From the NCBI GenBank assembly GCA_001464615.1, contig LNFI01000031.1, positions 1 to 64,000 on the forward strand: DNA of 64,000 bases. Reading direction: 5' to 3'. The translations under genes were made by a program, and so were the position numbers. Positions 35,957 through 47,865 of the stretch are shown one piece after another (the stretch's first letter is position 1; every line of letters begins with the position of its first letter). The notes beneath the pieces are model-generated. The model searched no databases. It was given only the letters and a program-made list of their open reading frames with translations, and was not told the DNA's origin. This stretch comes from Sphingomonadales bacterium Ga0077557 (GTDB lineage: Bacteria; Pseudomonadota; Alphaproteobacteria; Sphingomonadales; Sphingomonadaceae).

Positions 35957-37003
35957 ATGTCTGCACGCACTAAACTCCTCGCCGCCGCCGCCGAGCGCAT
36001 TTTGCTGACCGATGGCGCGTTCGGCACCGAAATCCAGAACTGGAAGCTGGTCGAAGCCGATTATGCTGGCGACCTGAAGCTCGCCAAGGATCAGAAGGGC
36101 AACAATGATATCCTCGCGCTCACCAAGCCGGAGGTGCCGGAGACGATCACGCGCGAATATCTGGAGGCGGGTTCGGACATCGTCTCGACCAACACCTTTT
36201 CGGCCAATCTGATCAGCCAGGCCGATTATGCGGCGGAACATCTGGTGCGCGAGATTAACATTGCCTCGGCACAGATCGCCCGGCGTTGTGCCGATGAATA
36301 TGCCGCTAAAGATGGCCGCCCGCGTTTCGTGGCCGGCGCCATTGGGCCGACCAATAAGACCTTGTCGCTCAGTCCCGACGTTAACGATCCGGGCTTTCGC
36401 GAGATTGATTTCGATTATCTGAAGGACGTTTATCTCGAACAGGTCCTGGCACTGGTTGAAGGCGGGGTAGATTTTATCCTGATCGAAACGGTGTTCGATA
36501 CGCTCAATGCCAAGGCAGGGATTATGGCGGTGATCGAGGCGAGCGAGGTGCTTGGTCGTGAAGTGCCGATGATGCTGTCGATGACGCTGACCGATCTGTC
36601 GGGGCGCAATCTTTCGGGCCATACGGTCGAGGCGTTCTGGCATGCGGTGCGGCATGCGCGGCCGCTGACGATCGGGCTCAACTGCTCGTTTGGCGCAGAA
36701 CAGCTGCGCCCGCATGTGAAGACGCTTAGCGCGATCGCCGATACGTTGATCATGATTTATCCAAATGCTGGGCTGCCCAACGAGCTTGGCGCCTATGACG
36801 AGGAACCGCCGACAACGGCGGGGCTGGTCAAGGAATGGGCGGAGGCTGGGCAGGTGAATATCCTGGGCGGCTGCTGCGGATCGACGCCTGCGCATATCAA
36901 GGCGATGGCGGATGCCGTTGCCGGGCTGCCTGGCCGCGCGGTGCCGGTGCCACCGGTGGTGACGCGGCTGGCCGGGCTGGAGCCGATGACGATGGCGGCT
37001 TGA
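35957..37003 (+). CDS. metH: Methionine synthase, homocysteine-binding part (split MetH, part 1)
   Basis: The start at 35957 (MSARTKLLAAAAERILLTDG) has an AAGAAGGA site. The 348-residue protein equals the homocysteine S-methyltransferase domain of MetH. The zinc-ligand cysteines are in GLNCSFG and GGCCGSTPAHIKAM. The cobalamin, folate and activation domains lie on the next gene, so the enzyme works as two polypeptides. This split form is typical of several alphaproteobacteria. The gene is preceded by a long palindromic repeat. Confidence 0.93.
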   Translation: MSARTKLLAAAAERILLTDGAFGTEIQNWKLVEADYAGDLKLAKDQKGNNDILALTKPEVPETITREYLEAGSDIVSTNTFSANLISQADYAAEHLVREINIASAQIARRCADEYAAKDGRPRFVAGAIGPTNKTLSLSPDVNDPGFREIDFDYLKDVYLEQVLALVEGGVDFILIETVFDTLNAKAGIMAVIEASEVLGREVPMMLSMTLTDLSGRNLSGHTVEAFWHAVRHARPLTIGLNCSFGAEQLRPHVKTLSAIADTLIMIYPNAGLPNELGAYDEEPPTTAGLVKEWAEAGQVNILGGCCGSTPAHIKAMADAVAGLPGRAVPVPPVVTRLAGLEPMTMAA

Positions 37004-37011
37004 TTTGGACT

Positions 37012-37092
37012 CCCCTCCCGCTTGCGGGAGGGGCCGGGGGTGGGAACGATTGGGCATCGAGCGCAGCGCTGGGGGCAAGCAAGCGGGAGGGG
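37012..37092. repeat. Palindromic repeat between the two metH parts
   Basis: CCCCTCCCGC-TT-GCGGGAGGGG at 37012-37033 is a perfect 10-bp hairpin, and CAAGCGGGAGGGG at 37080-37092 matches its first arm in reverse. The family is similar to the metF-metH repeat. Confidence 0.75.
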
Positions 37093-37105
37093 GGAAGATA
37101 GTTTC

Positions 37106-39703
<2,598 letters not shown>

Positions 39704-39777
39704 GCCGTTAACCCTCAATTAGCCTTTCCCCGGGCCTGGAAACCGGGCATTTTGCGCATCTTCGAGGAGATGCCTCA

Positions 39778-40710
39778 ATGCGTTTTGCCCTGCCATTTAT
39801 CGCCATCGCGCTGACCGCGCCTGCCGCCGCACAACAGGCGAGCGCACCCTTCACCGTCCAGGAAACCGGGCAGGGCTTTGCGCAACTCGACGATGCGTTG
39901 ATGTCGATCCGGGGGCAGGATGCGACGATCCTGATCGCACCGGGCACCTACCGCCAATGCGCCATCCAGCAGGCCGGACATATCACCTTCAAGGCGGCGC
40001 AGCCGGGTAGCGTCATTTTTGACGGCGTTACCTGTGAGGGCAAGGCGGCGTTGGTGCTGCGTGGCGAGGGATCGACTGTCGATGGCATCATCTTTCGCAA
40101 CATGCGCGTCGGCGATGGCAATGGCGCTGGAATCCGGATCGAGATTGGTGATCTGACCGTGCTGAATTCGATGTTCCTCGATAGCCAGGAGGGCATCCTG
40201 GGCGCGCAGGATAGCCCGCGCCGGATCAGCATCGATCGATCGACCTTTTCGGGCCTTGGCCAGTGCGACGAGACGCCCGATTGTGCGCACAGCATCTATC
40301 TCGCGACGCGCGGGCAGGTGACCGTCACCCACTCACGCTTTGAGCGCGGGCGCGGTGGGCATTATGTCAAGCTGCGCGCGCCCAACGTCTCTATCACCGA
40401 CAATAGCTTTGACGATAGCGAAGGGCGCAAAACCAATTACATGATCGACCTGCCCGAAGGCGGTACCGGGCTGATCGCGCGCAATATCTTTGTTCAGGGG
40501 GCCTATAAGGAAAACTGGACCGGGTTCATCGTCGTCGCGGCTGAAGCGCGCAAATATCGCTCGGCCGGGCTGCGGGTGGAAGGCAATACCGCCAGCCTAG
40601 CGCCGGGCCAGACCAAAAGCCCGGCGTTTGTCGCTGATGTCAGCCATGAAACGCTGGCGGTTGGACAAAACGCGCTGGGTGCAGGGGTGCGCGCTTTCGA
40701 GCGCCGCTGA
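39778..40710 (+). CDS. Right-handed parallel beta-helix repeat protein, exported
   Basis: A GAGGAG site at 39763 precedes the start. The 310-residue protein has a signal peptide (MRFALPFIAIALTAPAAA) and a series of beta-helix coils with repeated Asn/Asp/Gly turns (VDGIIFRNMRVGDGNGAGI, SITDNSFDDSEGRK). Such folds are seen in pectate lyases and in many surface proteins without known activity. No catalytic motif was recognised. Confidence 0.83.
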   Translation: MRFALPFIAIALTAPAAAQQASAPFTVQETGQGFAQLDDALMSIRGQDATILIAPGTYRQCAIQQAGHITFKAAQPGSVIFDGVTCEGKAALVLRGEGSTVDGIIFRNMRVGDGNGAGIRIEIGDLTVLNSMFLDSQEGILGAQDSPRRISIDRSTFSGLGQCDETPDCAHSIYLATRGQVTVTHSRFERGRGGHYVKLRAPNVSITDNSFDDSEGRKTNYMIDLPEGGTGLIARNIFVQGAYKENWTGFIVVAAEARKYRSAGLRVEGNTASLAPGQTKSPAFVADVSHETLAVGQNALGAGVRAFERR

Positions 40711-40716
40711 CCGCGA

Positions 40717-42387
40717 CTAGCGGCAACTGTCCCCCGCACTGGCATCCAGATCCAGGCAGCGGCCGTCCATCTCTGGCGCACCCAGCGTCAGGCCGATCGT
40801 GGCGGCGAGCGTTGGGGCAATATCGACAGTCTCCACGGCCAAAGGCTGTTCAAAGCCCGCCATCCCCTTGCGCCAGAACAAGATCGGCACGCGCCGGTCA
40901 TAATCCCAGAATGAGCCGTGCGTTGCGACATAGCCCCGGGTCGGATCGGGGATCGGCGTGATCCGCGGCTTCAGAGCAATGATGATGTCGCCTGATCGCG
41001 CCGGGTGAAAGCTCGCTTTGGCGCGCTGCACCAACGTCCAGGTCTCGGCAGGGCCAGAGGGGAGCGGTGCAGCGATGATCTCCGCCCGGCTGAATGCGGT
41101 CGCAACTTGCGGGTGGGCGCGGTACAGCGTCAGCGCTTCGGCCAGCACCGCATCATATTGTTTCTTTGGCAATTTGGCGTCGATCCACACATCGCCAACC
41201 GGATCGCCATAGAGCAATTGACCCGTCAGGCCGAGTTTTGCCGCTACCGCGTCACCCACCGCCTTGGGGTTCAGCGCTGGATCGATCCGCGCCGCTTGGC
41301 CCATGGCGTGCTGATCATTGCGTTCGGGCAGATCATGGCCGCCATGATCGGCGGTCAGCACGACCTGATAATCAATACCCATCGATTCAAGCACCGCGAA
41401 AAAAGTGCCCATCGTCTGGTCGAGTTGGGTGAGCTGCAGGCACATTTCGCTGCCCTCAGTGCCATAGGTGTGGCCGACATAATCGGTCGCGGAGGCACCG
41501 ATGGCGATCAGGTCAGTCGCGGCACCCTTGCCCAGCTTCATGTCGCGGATCAGACCTGCCGCCATCGCAAACAGCGCTTCATCGGCTTCTGGCGAAGCAC
41601 GAAAGGCGCGGGTGTCGCCTTCCTTGCGCTCGAAACGCCCGGTGCCAACGCTCTTGCCCGCGCCAATATCGATGGCGCGGTCGCGGGTTGAACAAAAGGC
41701 CGTCATCGCCATCGCCGGTTGGGCGAGGGCGATCCGTGCCGCGACGGCATCATTGGCCTGCTGGACGATCGGCGGCGTGGTGCGGCCGGCATAGCTGACG
41801 AATTTCTTGCCGTCCCACCACCAGAGCTCATCGACCTGATGGCCGCCCATCATCACCGCCGCGCGATCCTTGCCAGCGACGGAGACGACGCGGGTAGCCG
41901 GGTTGGCGGCCTTCATGCGTTCGCCAAGCGTGGGGACCAGCAGATGCTTGTCGGACACGGTATAGACGATCGAATTGCTGCCGGGGACGCTCTCATCCTC
42001 CGCGCAATAGACGGTCTTGTCGGAGCGGGCGGTTTTCAGGTCAACCCAGCTATTGGCGATGATGCCACTGCGCGCTGGGCGCATGCCGGTAAGGATCGTC
42101 GAATGGCCGGGGCAGGTTTCGGTCGCGGCATGGCTTTGATAGCCGGATGGGAAAACCGCCCCGTCGAGCAGCCGTTTGAAGCCGCCGGTGAAATGGTTAC
42201 GATATTCAGCAAAAAGGTCAGCAGAAAATTGATCGACCGAAATCGTCACGATCAGCTTGGGCGGCGCCTTTGCGGGGGTGGCCGCTGGTGCTGCTGCGGC
42301 GCTGACCGGTGCGTTGCTGTCTTGCGCTGCTGCATTGGTCGTAACCAAAGCGAGCGCGCTTGCGAATAACGTGGCAACTCTTTTCAT
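40717..42387 (-). CDS. Alkaline phosphatase family protein (PhoK/PafA-like), exported
   Basis: The start at 42387 gives 556 residues with a signal peptide (MKRVATLFASALALVTTNAA). The nucleophile region ATETCPGHSTILTGMRP carries a Thr, as in Sphingomonas PhoK and Elizabethkingia PafA. Further metal-binding segments are DYVGHTYG and VVLTADHGGHDLPERN. The family hydrolyses phosphate monoesters in the periplasm with zinc. The promoter is shared with the divergent dsbD, 80 bases away. No Pho box was sought beyond inspection. Confidence 0.9.
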   Translation of the reverse strand: MKRVATLFASALALVTTNAAAQDSNAPVSAAAAPAATPAKAPPKLIVTISVDQFSADLFAEYRNHFTGGFKRLLDGAVFPSGYQSHAATETCPGHSTILTGMRPARSGIIANSWVDLKTARSDKTVYCAEDESVPGSNSIVYTVSDKHLLVPTLGERMKAANPATRVVSVAGKDRAAVMMGGHQVDELWWWDGKKFVSYAGRTTPPIVQQANDAVAARIALAQPAMAMTAFCSTRDRAIDIGAGKSVGTGRFERKEGDTRAFRASPEADEALFAMAAGLIRDMKLGKGAATDLIAIGASATDYVGHTYGTEGSEMCLQLTQLDQTMGTFFAVLESMGIDYQVVLTADHGGHDLPERNDQHAMGQAARIDPALNPKAVGDAVAAKLGLTGQLLYGDPVGDVWIDAKLPKKQYDAVLAEALTLYRAHPQVATAFSRAEIIAAPLPSGPAETWTLVQRAKASFHPARSGDIIIALKPRITPIPDPTRGYVATHGSFWDYDRRVPILFWRKGMAGFEQPLAVETVDIAPTLAATIGLTLGAPEMDGRCLDLDASAGDSCR

Positions 42388-42467
42388 CAAGTCTCTCCCG
42401 ATCGGGTGCACCGCGCCCAGAGTTTCGGCTATGCGCCGGGACCGGGCCTGAAAACAAGGATTGCCGC

Positions 42468-44528
42468 ATGCGCGCATTGGGTTTCGTTATCGTGACGATG
42501 TTGCTGTGGCTCGCCGGTGTCGCGCCAGCAATGGCGCAGGCGCCCGATCCCTATTCAAAGGGGCCGCATCTCGCGACGACGCTCATCGCCGAAAGCATGG
42601 CCCCCGCGGCAGGCAGCACGGTGACGCTGGCCTATGACGTCACGCCGCAGCGCGGCTGGCATGGCTATTGGCAAAATCCGGGCGATGCCGGCTTTCCCGC
42701 CAAATTCGATTGGACCTTGCCTGCTGGGATTACGGCCGGTGCCACGCTCTATCCCGTGCCGACGACGCTGATCATCGCTGATCTGATGAACTATGTGTTC
42801 GAACAACATTACACGTTGCTGGTCACGCTGCAGATTCCGGCGGGCCTCGCGCCGGGCACGGCGCTGCCAATCAAGCTGCGTTCCAATTATCTCGTTTGCA
42901 CCGAAGAAATCTGCGTCCCCGAATCGGCCGATTTGTCAGTCAATCTCGTTATTGGCGACGGCGCGGTGACGCCTGCGGCGCGCGCGCAGTTCGACGGTTT
43001 CCGCCAGGCGCTGCCCAAGCCGATCGGCATGGGCGCGCGCTATCAGGTGGATGGCAAATCGGTGCGGATTGAGGTGCCTTATCCTGCCGCAACCCCGCTG
43101 ACCAAGGCCTATTTCTTTCCGGTAACGGCAGGGGCGGTAAACTATGCCGCGCCGCAAAAGGTCGTGCGCGATGGCGATCGCCTGGTCATTGAAACCGGGG
43201 CGGGCACCGCCAGCGGGCCAGTGGAAGGCGTCTTGCGGATCGGCGACGCAAAGGGGCTGATGGTGTCGGCAACCCCCGGCACGGTTGCGCCCGCCGCAAA
43301 GGATGGCGCTGCGCCCGGCGTGCCGGAAGGCGTGCTGTTTGCGACGCTGATCGCGCTCGGTGGAGCCATTTTGGGTGGGTTGATCCTCAACATCATGCCC
43401 TGCGTGTTTCCGATTCTGAGCCTGAAGGCGCTCAGCCTTGCCAAAGGTAGCGTCAACGAACGCGAAGCGCGCGGCGAGGCGCTGGCCTATACCGCCGGTG
43501 TGCTCACCGTCATCATGGGGTTGGGCGCAACCATCCTGGCGCTGCGTGCAGGCGGTGCGGCGGTTGGCTGGGCCTTTCAGTTGCAGAACCCGGCGACAAT
43601 TGTTGTGCTGCTGATGCTCGTCGTCGCGCTGACGCTCAATCTTGCCGGCTTGTTCGAAATACCGACGCCGCGCTTCGTCGATTCGGCGAGCGGCGCGAGC
43701 GGGGCGTTTGCTACGGGCGCGCTCGCCGCGATCATCGCGACGCCGTGCACTGGGCCGTTCATGGGCGCAGCATTGGGCGCGGCGCTGGTGCTGCCCTGGT
43801 ATGCAGCGCTGGCAGTGTTCTTCGGGCTTGGCTTTGGTCTGGCGATCCCTTTCCTGTTGATTGGCTTCGTGCCGCCGCTGCGCAAGGCGCTGCCCAAGCC
43901 CGGCGCATGGATGGAAACCTTCCGCCAAATCCTTGCCATCCCGATGGGGCTGACCGCGATCTGGCTTGCCTGGGTGCTTGGTGGTGAAGCGGGGACGGAC
44001 GGCATTACGCTCGGCCTGATCGGCGCACTCGGCATCGGCATTGTGCTGTTTGTGGTCGGCAAGCGCCAGCATAAGGGGCTGTCGGCGCATTGGCTGAACG
44101 TGGTGCTGCTGATCGGCGTAACGACGGCGACTGCTTATTATGTGCGCGCGGTGCCGAAGGGTGCGGCCGGTGCGGCGATGTTGGCGGCCGAGAACAAGGC
44201 GGCGTTCAGCGAGGAAAAGCTCGCCGAAGCGCGCGCCAAGGGGCAGCCGGTGTTCGCCTATTTCACCGCCGATTGGTGCCTGACGTGTAAAGTCAACGAA
44301 CGCGTCGCGATCGATACCGATCAAGTCAAGGCAGCGTTTGCCAAGCACAATGTTGCGGTGATGGTCGGCGACTGGACCGATGGCGACCCCAAGCTCGGCC
44401 GCTTCATCGAATCGCACAACCGCGCCGGCGTGCCGCTCTATCTGTTCTACAAACCCGGTGCTGAAGAACCGGAAGTGCTGCCTCAGGTGCTGACCCCAGC
44501 GATGTTGAGCGAGTTGGCGGGGGGCTAG
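42468..44528 (+). CDS. dsbD: Thiol:disulfide interchange protein DsbD
   Basis: The ATG at 42468 gives 686 residues with a signal peptide. The periplasmic N-terminal domain (about 25-290) has the CTEEIC pair. The transmembrane core has the Pro-Cys pair PCVF and PCTG in helices near residues 310 and 430. A C-terminal thioredoxin domain carries WCLTCK near residue 605. DsbD moves electrons from cytoplasmic thioredoxin to periplasmic proteins. The stop overlaps the stop of the opposing desaturase gene by four bases. Confidence 0.92.
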   Translation: MRALGFVIVTMLLWLAGVAPAMAQAPDPYSKGPHLATTLIAESMAPAAGSTVTLAYDVTPQRGWHGYWQNPGDAGFPAKFDWTLPAGITAGATLYPVPTTLIIADLMNYVFEQHYTLLVTLQIPAGLAPGTALPIKLRSNYLVCTEEICVPESADLSVNLVIGDGAVTPAARAQFDGFRQALPKPIGMGARYQVDGKSVRIEVPYPAATPLTKAYFFPVTAGAVNYAAPQKVVRDGDRLVIETGAGTASGPVEGVLRIGDAKGLMVSATPGTVAPAAKDGAAPGVPEGVLFATLIALGGAILGGLILNIMPCVFPILSLKALSLAKGSVNEREARGEALAYTAGVLTVIMGLGATILALRAGGAAVGWAFQLQNPATIVVLLMLVVALTLNLAGLFEIPTPRFVDSASGASGAFATGALAAIIATPCTGPFMGAALGAALVLPWYAALAVFFGLGFGLAIPFLLIGFVPPLRKALPKPGAWMETFRQILAIPMGLTAIWLAWVLGGEAGTDGITLGLIGALGIGIVLFVVGKRQHKGLSAHWLNVVLLIGVTTATAYYVRAVPKGAAGAAMLAAENKAAFSEEKLAEARAKGQPVFAYFTADWCLTCKVNERVAIDTDQVKAAFAKHNVAVMVGDWTDGDPKLGRFIESHNRAGVPLYLFYKPGAEEPEVLPQVLTPAMLSELAGG

Positions 44529-45349
44529 GCGACGACCGACGTGGTCACGGCACGGTTCGCGCCGACAACTGCCTCGAAGCGCTCATGATATTTCGGGTGC
44601 TCGGTGCCCATCATCCGATCCCACCAGGTGAAATAGAGCCCGAAATTATAGCGGCCTTCGGTGTGGTGCAGATCGTGGTGGGTGGTCGTCGTCAGCCAGC
44701 CGGTCAAGGGCGAGCGGGTAAAGCCCGGCCAGGCAAGCTCAAAGCCCGAATGGCCGACTGCGTTGCGCGCGATCTGATGGCCTAGAAAGATGAATGCCGC
44801 CCAGGGCTGGATCGGCACGATATGGCTGATGATCAGGAACATCACCGGCACGTAAATGCTTTCGAAAATCGCCTCGATCGGCGCAAAGCTATAGGCAGCC
44901 CAGCTGGTTGGCGTGCGGCTGACATGATGAGTCGCATGTGCGCGGCGGAACAGGACCTTCAGGTGCAGCGAGCGGTGCATCCAGTAGAACCAGGCATCAT
45001 GCATGATCACCATGGCGATTATTTGCGCGACCATGATGCCAATATCGGGCGCGCCGCGATTGACGGGCAGCCACCCGGCCCTGAACATCGCGAAGGTCAG
45101 CAGATTGACGAGCGAAAAGACGAAAATTGTCTCAACCGAGCGGCGGAATTCGCGCCGCCGGTCGGCAAAGCTCGCCTTGCCGGCCTGAATACGGCGGGGC
45201 TCGATCCAGCGCTGGATCAGCCAATATAGCACCGCGACGCCAGCCGCGCCGATCAGATAGCGTGTGAATTCGATCTCGACGGCATGGCCGATCTGCTGCG
45301 CGATCGTCGCCAGGGCGGGGGTAAGGGACGACAAAACCGACATCGACAT
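44525..45349 (-). CDS. Sterol desaturase/fatty acid hydroxylase family protein
   Basis: The start at 45349 gives 274 residues (45343 is an alternative). Four or five membrane spans surround the di-iron histidine motifs HDAWFYWMHRSLH, HATHHVSR and HHDLHH. The family hydroxylates or desaturates lipids, sterols or carotenoids. The substrate cannot be inferred from neighbours. Its 3' end overlaps that of dsbD. Confidence 0.92.
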   Translation of the reverse strand: MSMSVLSSLTPALATIAQQIGHAVEIEFTRYLIGAAGVAVLYWLIQRWIEPRRIQAGKASFADRRREFRRSVETIFVFSLVNLLTFAMFRAGWLPVNRGAPDIGIMVAQIIAMVIMHDAWFYWMHRSLHLKVLFRRAHATHHVSRTPTSWAAYSFAPIEAIFESIYVPVMFLIISHIVPIQPWAAFIFLGHQIARNAVGHSGFELAWPGFTRSPLTGWLTTTTHHDLHHTEGRYNFGLYFTWWDRMMGTEHPKYHERFEAVVGANRAVTTSVVA

Positions 45350-45657
45350 GCTCCGTAGCTGAATGCCCGCTAAGCGTGCGCGAAGGCGGCGACGATGTCC
45401 GCGCATTTTTGGAAAAATATGGGCGATTTCGAAAACGAGCAACTGTTTTCAGGGTCGCTGGTTTGCCCCTATCCCTCTCGATGATGATAATGCCGGGCAA
45501 CTTGCCGACGCTGACAGCACGTTTCTCATCGACCTGACGGGTTCAAACCCGTGCGGAATTCGCCTAGGAAGCGGGCATGACCCAATTCGGACTTACCCCG
45601 ATAATTCGATCTAGCGGCTCGGCCGACCTTACGGGTGATCGGGGCCATAGGCTTTCG
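45350..45657. other. 308-bp divergent region before the desaturase and deacetylase genes
   Basis: No coding sequence is convincing. It includes a 16-bp palindrome ACGGGTTCAAACCCGT (45537-45552), which could be an operator or mRNA hairpin. The promoters of the two flanking divergent genes must lie here. An in-frame ATG at 45577 would extend the deacetylase but lacks a signal peptide in that form. Confidence 0.45.
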
Positions 45658-46587
45658 ATGATCAGGTTCCTGATTGCCCTAACTGCCGCGTTTTTTCTCG
45701 CGATACCGGCGGCGGCACAGAAGCGGATCGCGCTCAGTTTTGATGATGTGCCGCGCCAGGTCGGCGGCTTCTTTACACCAGATGTCCGCACGACGCGGCT
45801 CATTGCTGCGCTCCGCAAGGCGCGGGTCGAGCAAGTCGCGTTTTTCTTGACCCCCGGCAATTTGGAGAAGCCAGACGGCAAGGGGGGCGAAGCGCGGATC
45901 GCGCGCTATGTCCGCGCGGGCCATGTCATCGCCAATCACAGCTACAGCCATCTCTGGTTATCGCGCACGGCGGCATCCGATTATATTGCTGACATCGACC
46001 GTGCCGCCGCCTGGCTTAAGGATCGTCCCGGCTATCGGCCTTGGTATCGTTTTCCCTATCTCGATGAGGGACGGCGCGATCTTGCCAAGCGCGCCGAGGT
46101 TCGCGCTGCGCTGGCGGCGCGGGGCCTAGCCAATGGCTATGTGACGATCGACAATTACGACTGGCACATTGATGCGTTGGCGACCAAGGCGAGGCAGGCC
46201 GGTCAGCAGATCGACATGCCTGCGCTACGCACCCTCTATGTTGAAACGCTGGTGGGTGCCGCCAACTTCTATGATCGCGCCGCGCTCGACGCGCTCGGCC
46301 GCCAGCCCATTCAGATATTGTTGCTCCACGAGACCGATTTGAATGCGATGTTCATTGGCGCCGTCGTTGAGGGGCTGCGCAAGGCTGGCTGGGAGATTGT
46401 TTCGATCGACGCGGCCTATCGCGATCCGATCGCCACGCGCGAACCCAATGGCTGGTTCACCAATGGCGGCAGAGTCGCCGCGCTTGCGCAGGATGCCGGG
46501 CGTGCGCCAAAGGATTTGATCGATCCAAGAACCGATGAAACCGTCCTCACCACCCTGTTTTCCGCGCGCGTCCTGAAGGGCCAATGA
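45658..46587 (+). CDS. Polysaccharide deacetylase family protein, exported
   Basis: The ATG at 45658 gives 309 residues with a signal peptide (MIRFLIALTAAFFLAIPAAA). The NodB-homology domain has SFDDVPRQ (Asp pair) and the zinc motif NHSYSHLW. Members remove N-acetyl groups from chitin-like or peptidoglycan sugars. The stop overlaps the start of the acyl-CoA dehydrogenase by four bases (ATGATGA), which ties it to the valine operon; no functional link is apparent. Confidence 0.9.
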   Translation: MIRFLIALTAAFFLAIPAAAQKRIALSFDDVPRQVGGFFTPDVRTTRLIAALRKARVEQVAFFLTPGNLEKPDGKGGEARIARYVRAGHVIANHSYSHLWLSRTAASDYIADIDRAAAWLKDRPGYRPWYRFPYLDEGRRDLAKRAEVRAALAARGLANGYVTIDNYDWHIDALATKARQAGQQIDMPALRTLYVETLVGAANFYDRAALDALGRQPIQILLLHETDLNAMFIGAVVEGLRKAGWEIVSIDAAYRDPIATREPNGWFTNGGRVAALAQDAGRAPKDLIDPRTDETVLTTLFSARVLKGQ

Positions 46588-47732
46588 TGACCACCCAATT
46601 TGACCTAACCGACGACCAGCGCGAGATTCAGGATCTGGCGCGCAAGTTCACTGCTGACCGGATCACGCCCTTTGCCGGCGAATGGGACGAGAAGCACATC
46701 TTCCCGCGCGCGACGATCAAGGAAGCCGCCGCGCTTGGCTTTGCCTCGATCTATGTCAGCGAAGAATCGGGCGGCATCAATCTGGGTCGGCTGGAGGCGG
46801 CACTGATCATGGAGGCGATGGCCTATGGCTGCCCCTCGACCAGCGCCTTTATCTCGATCCACAACATGGCGTCGTGGATGATCGATCGGTTCGGCAGTCC
46901 GCAGGTTAAGGCGAAGTATCTGCCCGATTTGATCTCGATGGAAACGATCGCCAGCTATTGCCTGACCGAGCCCGGCAGCGGTTCCGATGCGGCAGCGCTG
47001 AAGACGCGCGCGGTGCTGGATGGCGATCATTATGTTGTCACCGGTACCAAGCAGTTCATCTCGGGCGCGGGCGAGAATGACGTCTATGTCACCATGGTCC
47101 GCACCGGCGAGGATGGGCCGAAGGGCGTCAGCTGCTTGGTCATCGAAAAGGACATGCCCGGCGTGTCCTTCGGTGCGAATGAGCGCAAGCTCGGTTGGCA
47201 TTCGCAGCCGACCCGGCAGGTGATCCTTGAAGAAGTCCGCGTTCCCGTCGCCAACCGGGTTGGTGGGGAAGGCGAGGGGTTTCGCATCGCGATGATGGGG
47301 CTCGATGGCGGTCGGTTGAATATCGGCGCCTGCTCGCTCGGGGGCGCACAGCGCTGCCTGGACGAGGCGATCAGCTACACGCGTGACCGCAAGCAGTTCG
47401 GCACCGCGATCAGCGATTTCCAGAACACCCAGTTCATGCTCGCCGACATGGCGACTGAGCTCGAGGCGGCGCGCGCGCTGCTCTACATGGCCGCCGCCAA
47501 GGTGACGGCGAACGCGCCCGACAAAACCAAGTTCGCCGCCATGGCGAAGCGGCTGGCGACCGATACGGGATCATCGGTGGTCGATCGTGCGCTGCAGCTG
47601 CACGGCGGGTACGGGTATCTGATGGACTATCCAATCGAACGCTTCTGGCGCGACCTGCGCGTCCATTCGATCCTGGAAGGCACCAACCAGGTAATGCGGA
47701 TGATCGTCGGACGGGAGCTGACCCGGCAGTGA
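46584..47732 (+). CDS. Acyl-CoA dehydrogenase, isobutyryl-CoA dehydrogenase type
   Basis: The 382-residue flavoprotein has the ACAD motifs YCLTEPGSGSDA and QLHGGYGYLMDYP. Glu in the FWRDLRVHSILEGTNQVM region is the catalytic base position. The surroundings (hydrolase, hydratase, MmsB) suggest oxidation of isobutyryl-CoA to methacrylyl-CoA in valine breakdown. ATG codons at 46584 and 46587 are both possible starts. Confidence 0.93.
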   Translation: MMTTQFDLTDDQREIQDLARKFTADRITPFAGEWDEKHIFPRATIKEAAALGFASIYVSEESGGINLGRLEAALIMEAMAYGCPSTSAFISIHNMASWMIDRFGSPQVKAKYLPDLISMETIASYCLTEPGSGSDAAALKTRAVLDGDHYVVTGTKQFISGAGENDVYVTMVRTGEDGPKGVSCLVIEKDMPGVSFGANERKLGWHSQPTRQVILEEVRVPVANRVGGEGEGFRIAMMGLDGGRLNIGACSLGGAQRCLDEAISYTRDRKQFGTAISDFQNTQFMLADMATELEAARALLYMAAAKVTANAPDKTKFAAMAKRLATDTGSSVVDRALQLHGGYGYLMDYPIERFWRDLRVHSILEGTNQVMRMIVGRELTRQ

Positions 47733-47773
47733 TCGTCATATCGCTCGCCGCTTTAGCGGCTTACAACTTTCTG

Positions 47774-47842
47774 CTCCGTGTCTCCGCGTCTCCGCGTGAA
47801 CCAAAGCCCGATTTGGTCACGCGGAGACGCAGAGACGCGGAG
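47774..47842. repeat. Palindromic repeat between dehydrogenase and hydrolase genes
   Basis: CTCCGTGTCTCCGCGTCTCC... (47774-47805) is mirrored with few mismatches by TTTGG...GACGCGGAG (47812-47842) around a 6-base loop. It starts 41 bases after the dehydrogenase stop and ends 23 bases before the GTG of the next gene. It is unlike the met-operon repeats in sequence. Confidence 0.8.
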
Positions 47843-47865
47843 GTGTCTGCCCCCGAGGTGACGCT

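Noticed and set aside
42936..44417. 493-codon minus-strand open frame
   Set aside because: It is antisense to dsbD and rich in Arg, His and Gln with no known motif.
45537..45552. tRNA T-arm-like sequence (GGGTTCAAACCC)
   Set aside because: The loop and stem cannot be fitted to a tRNA cloverleaf; it is a simple palindrome.
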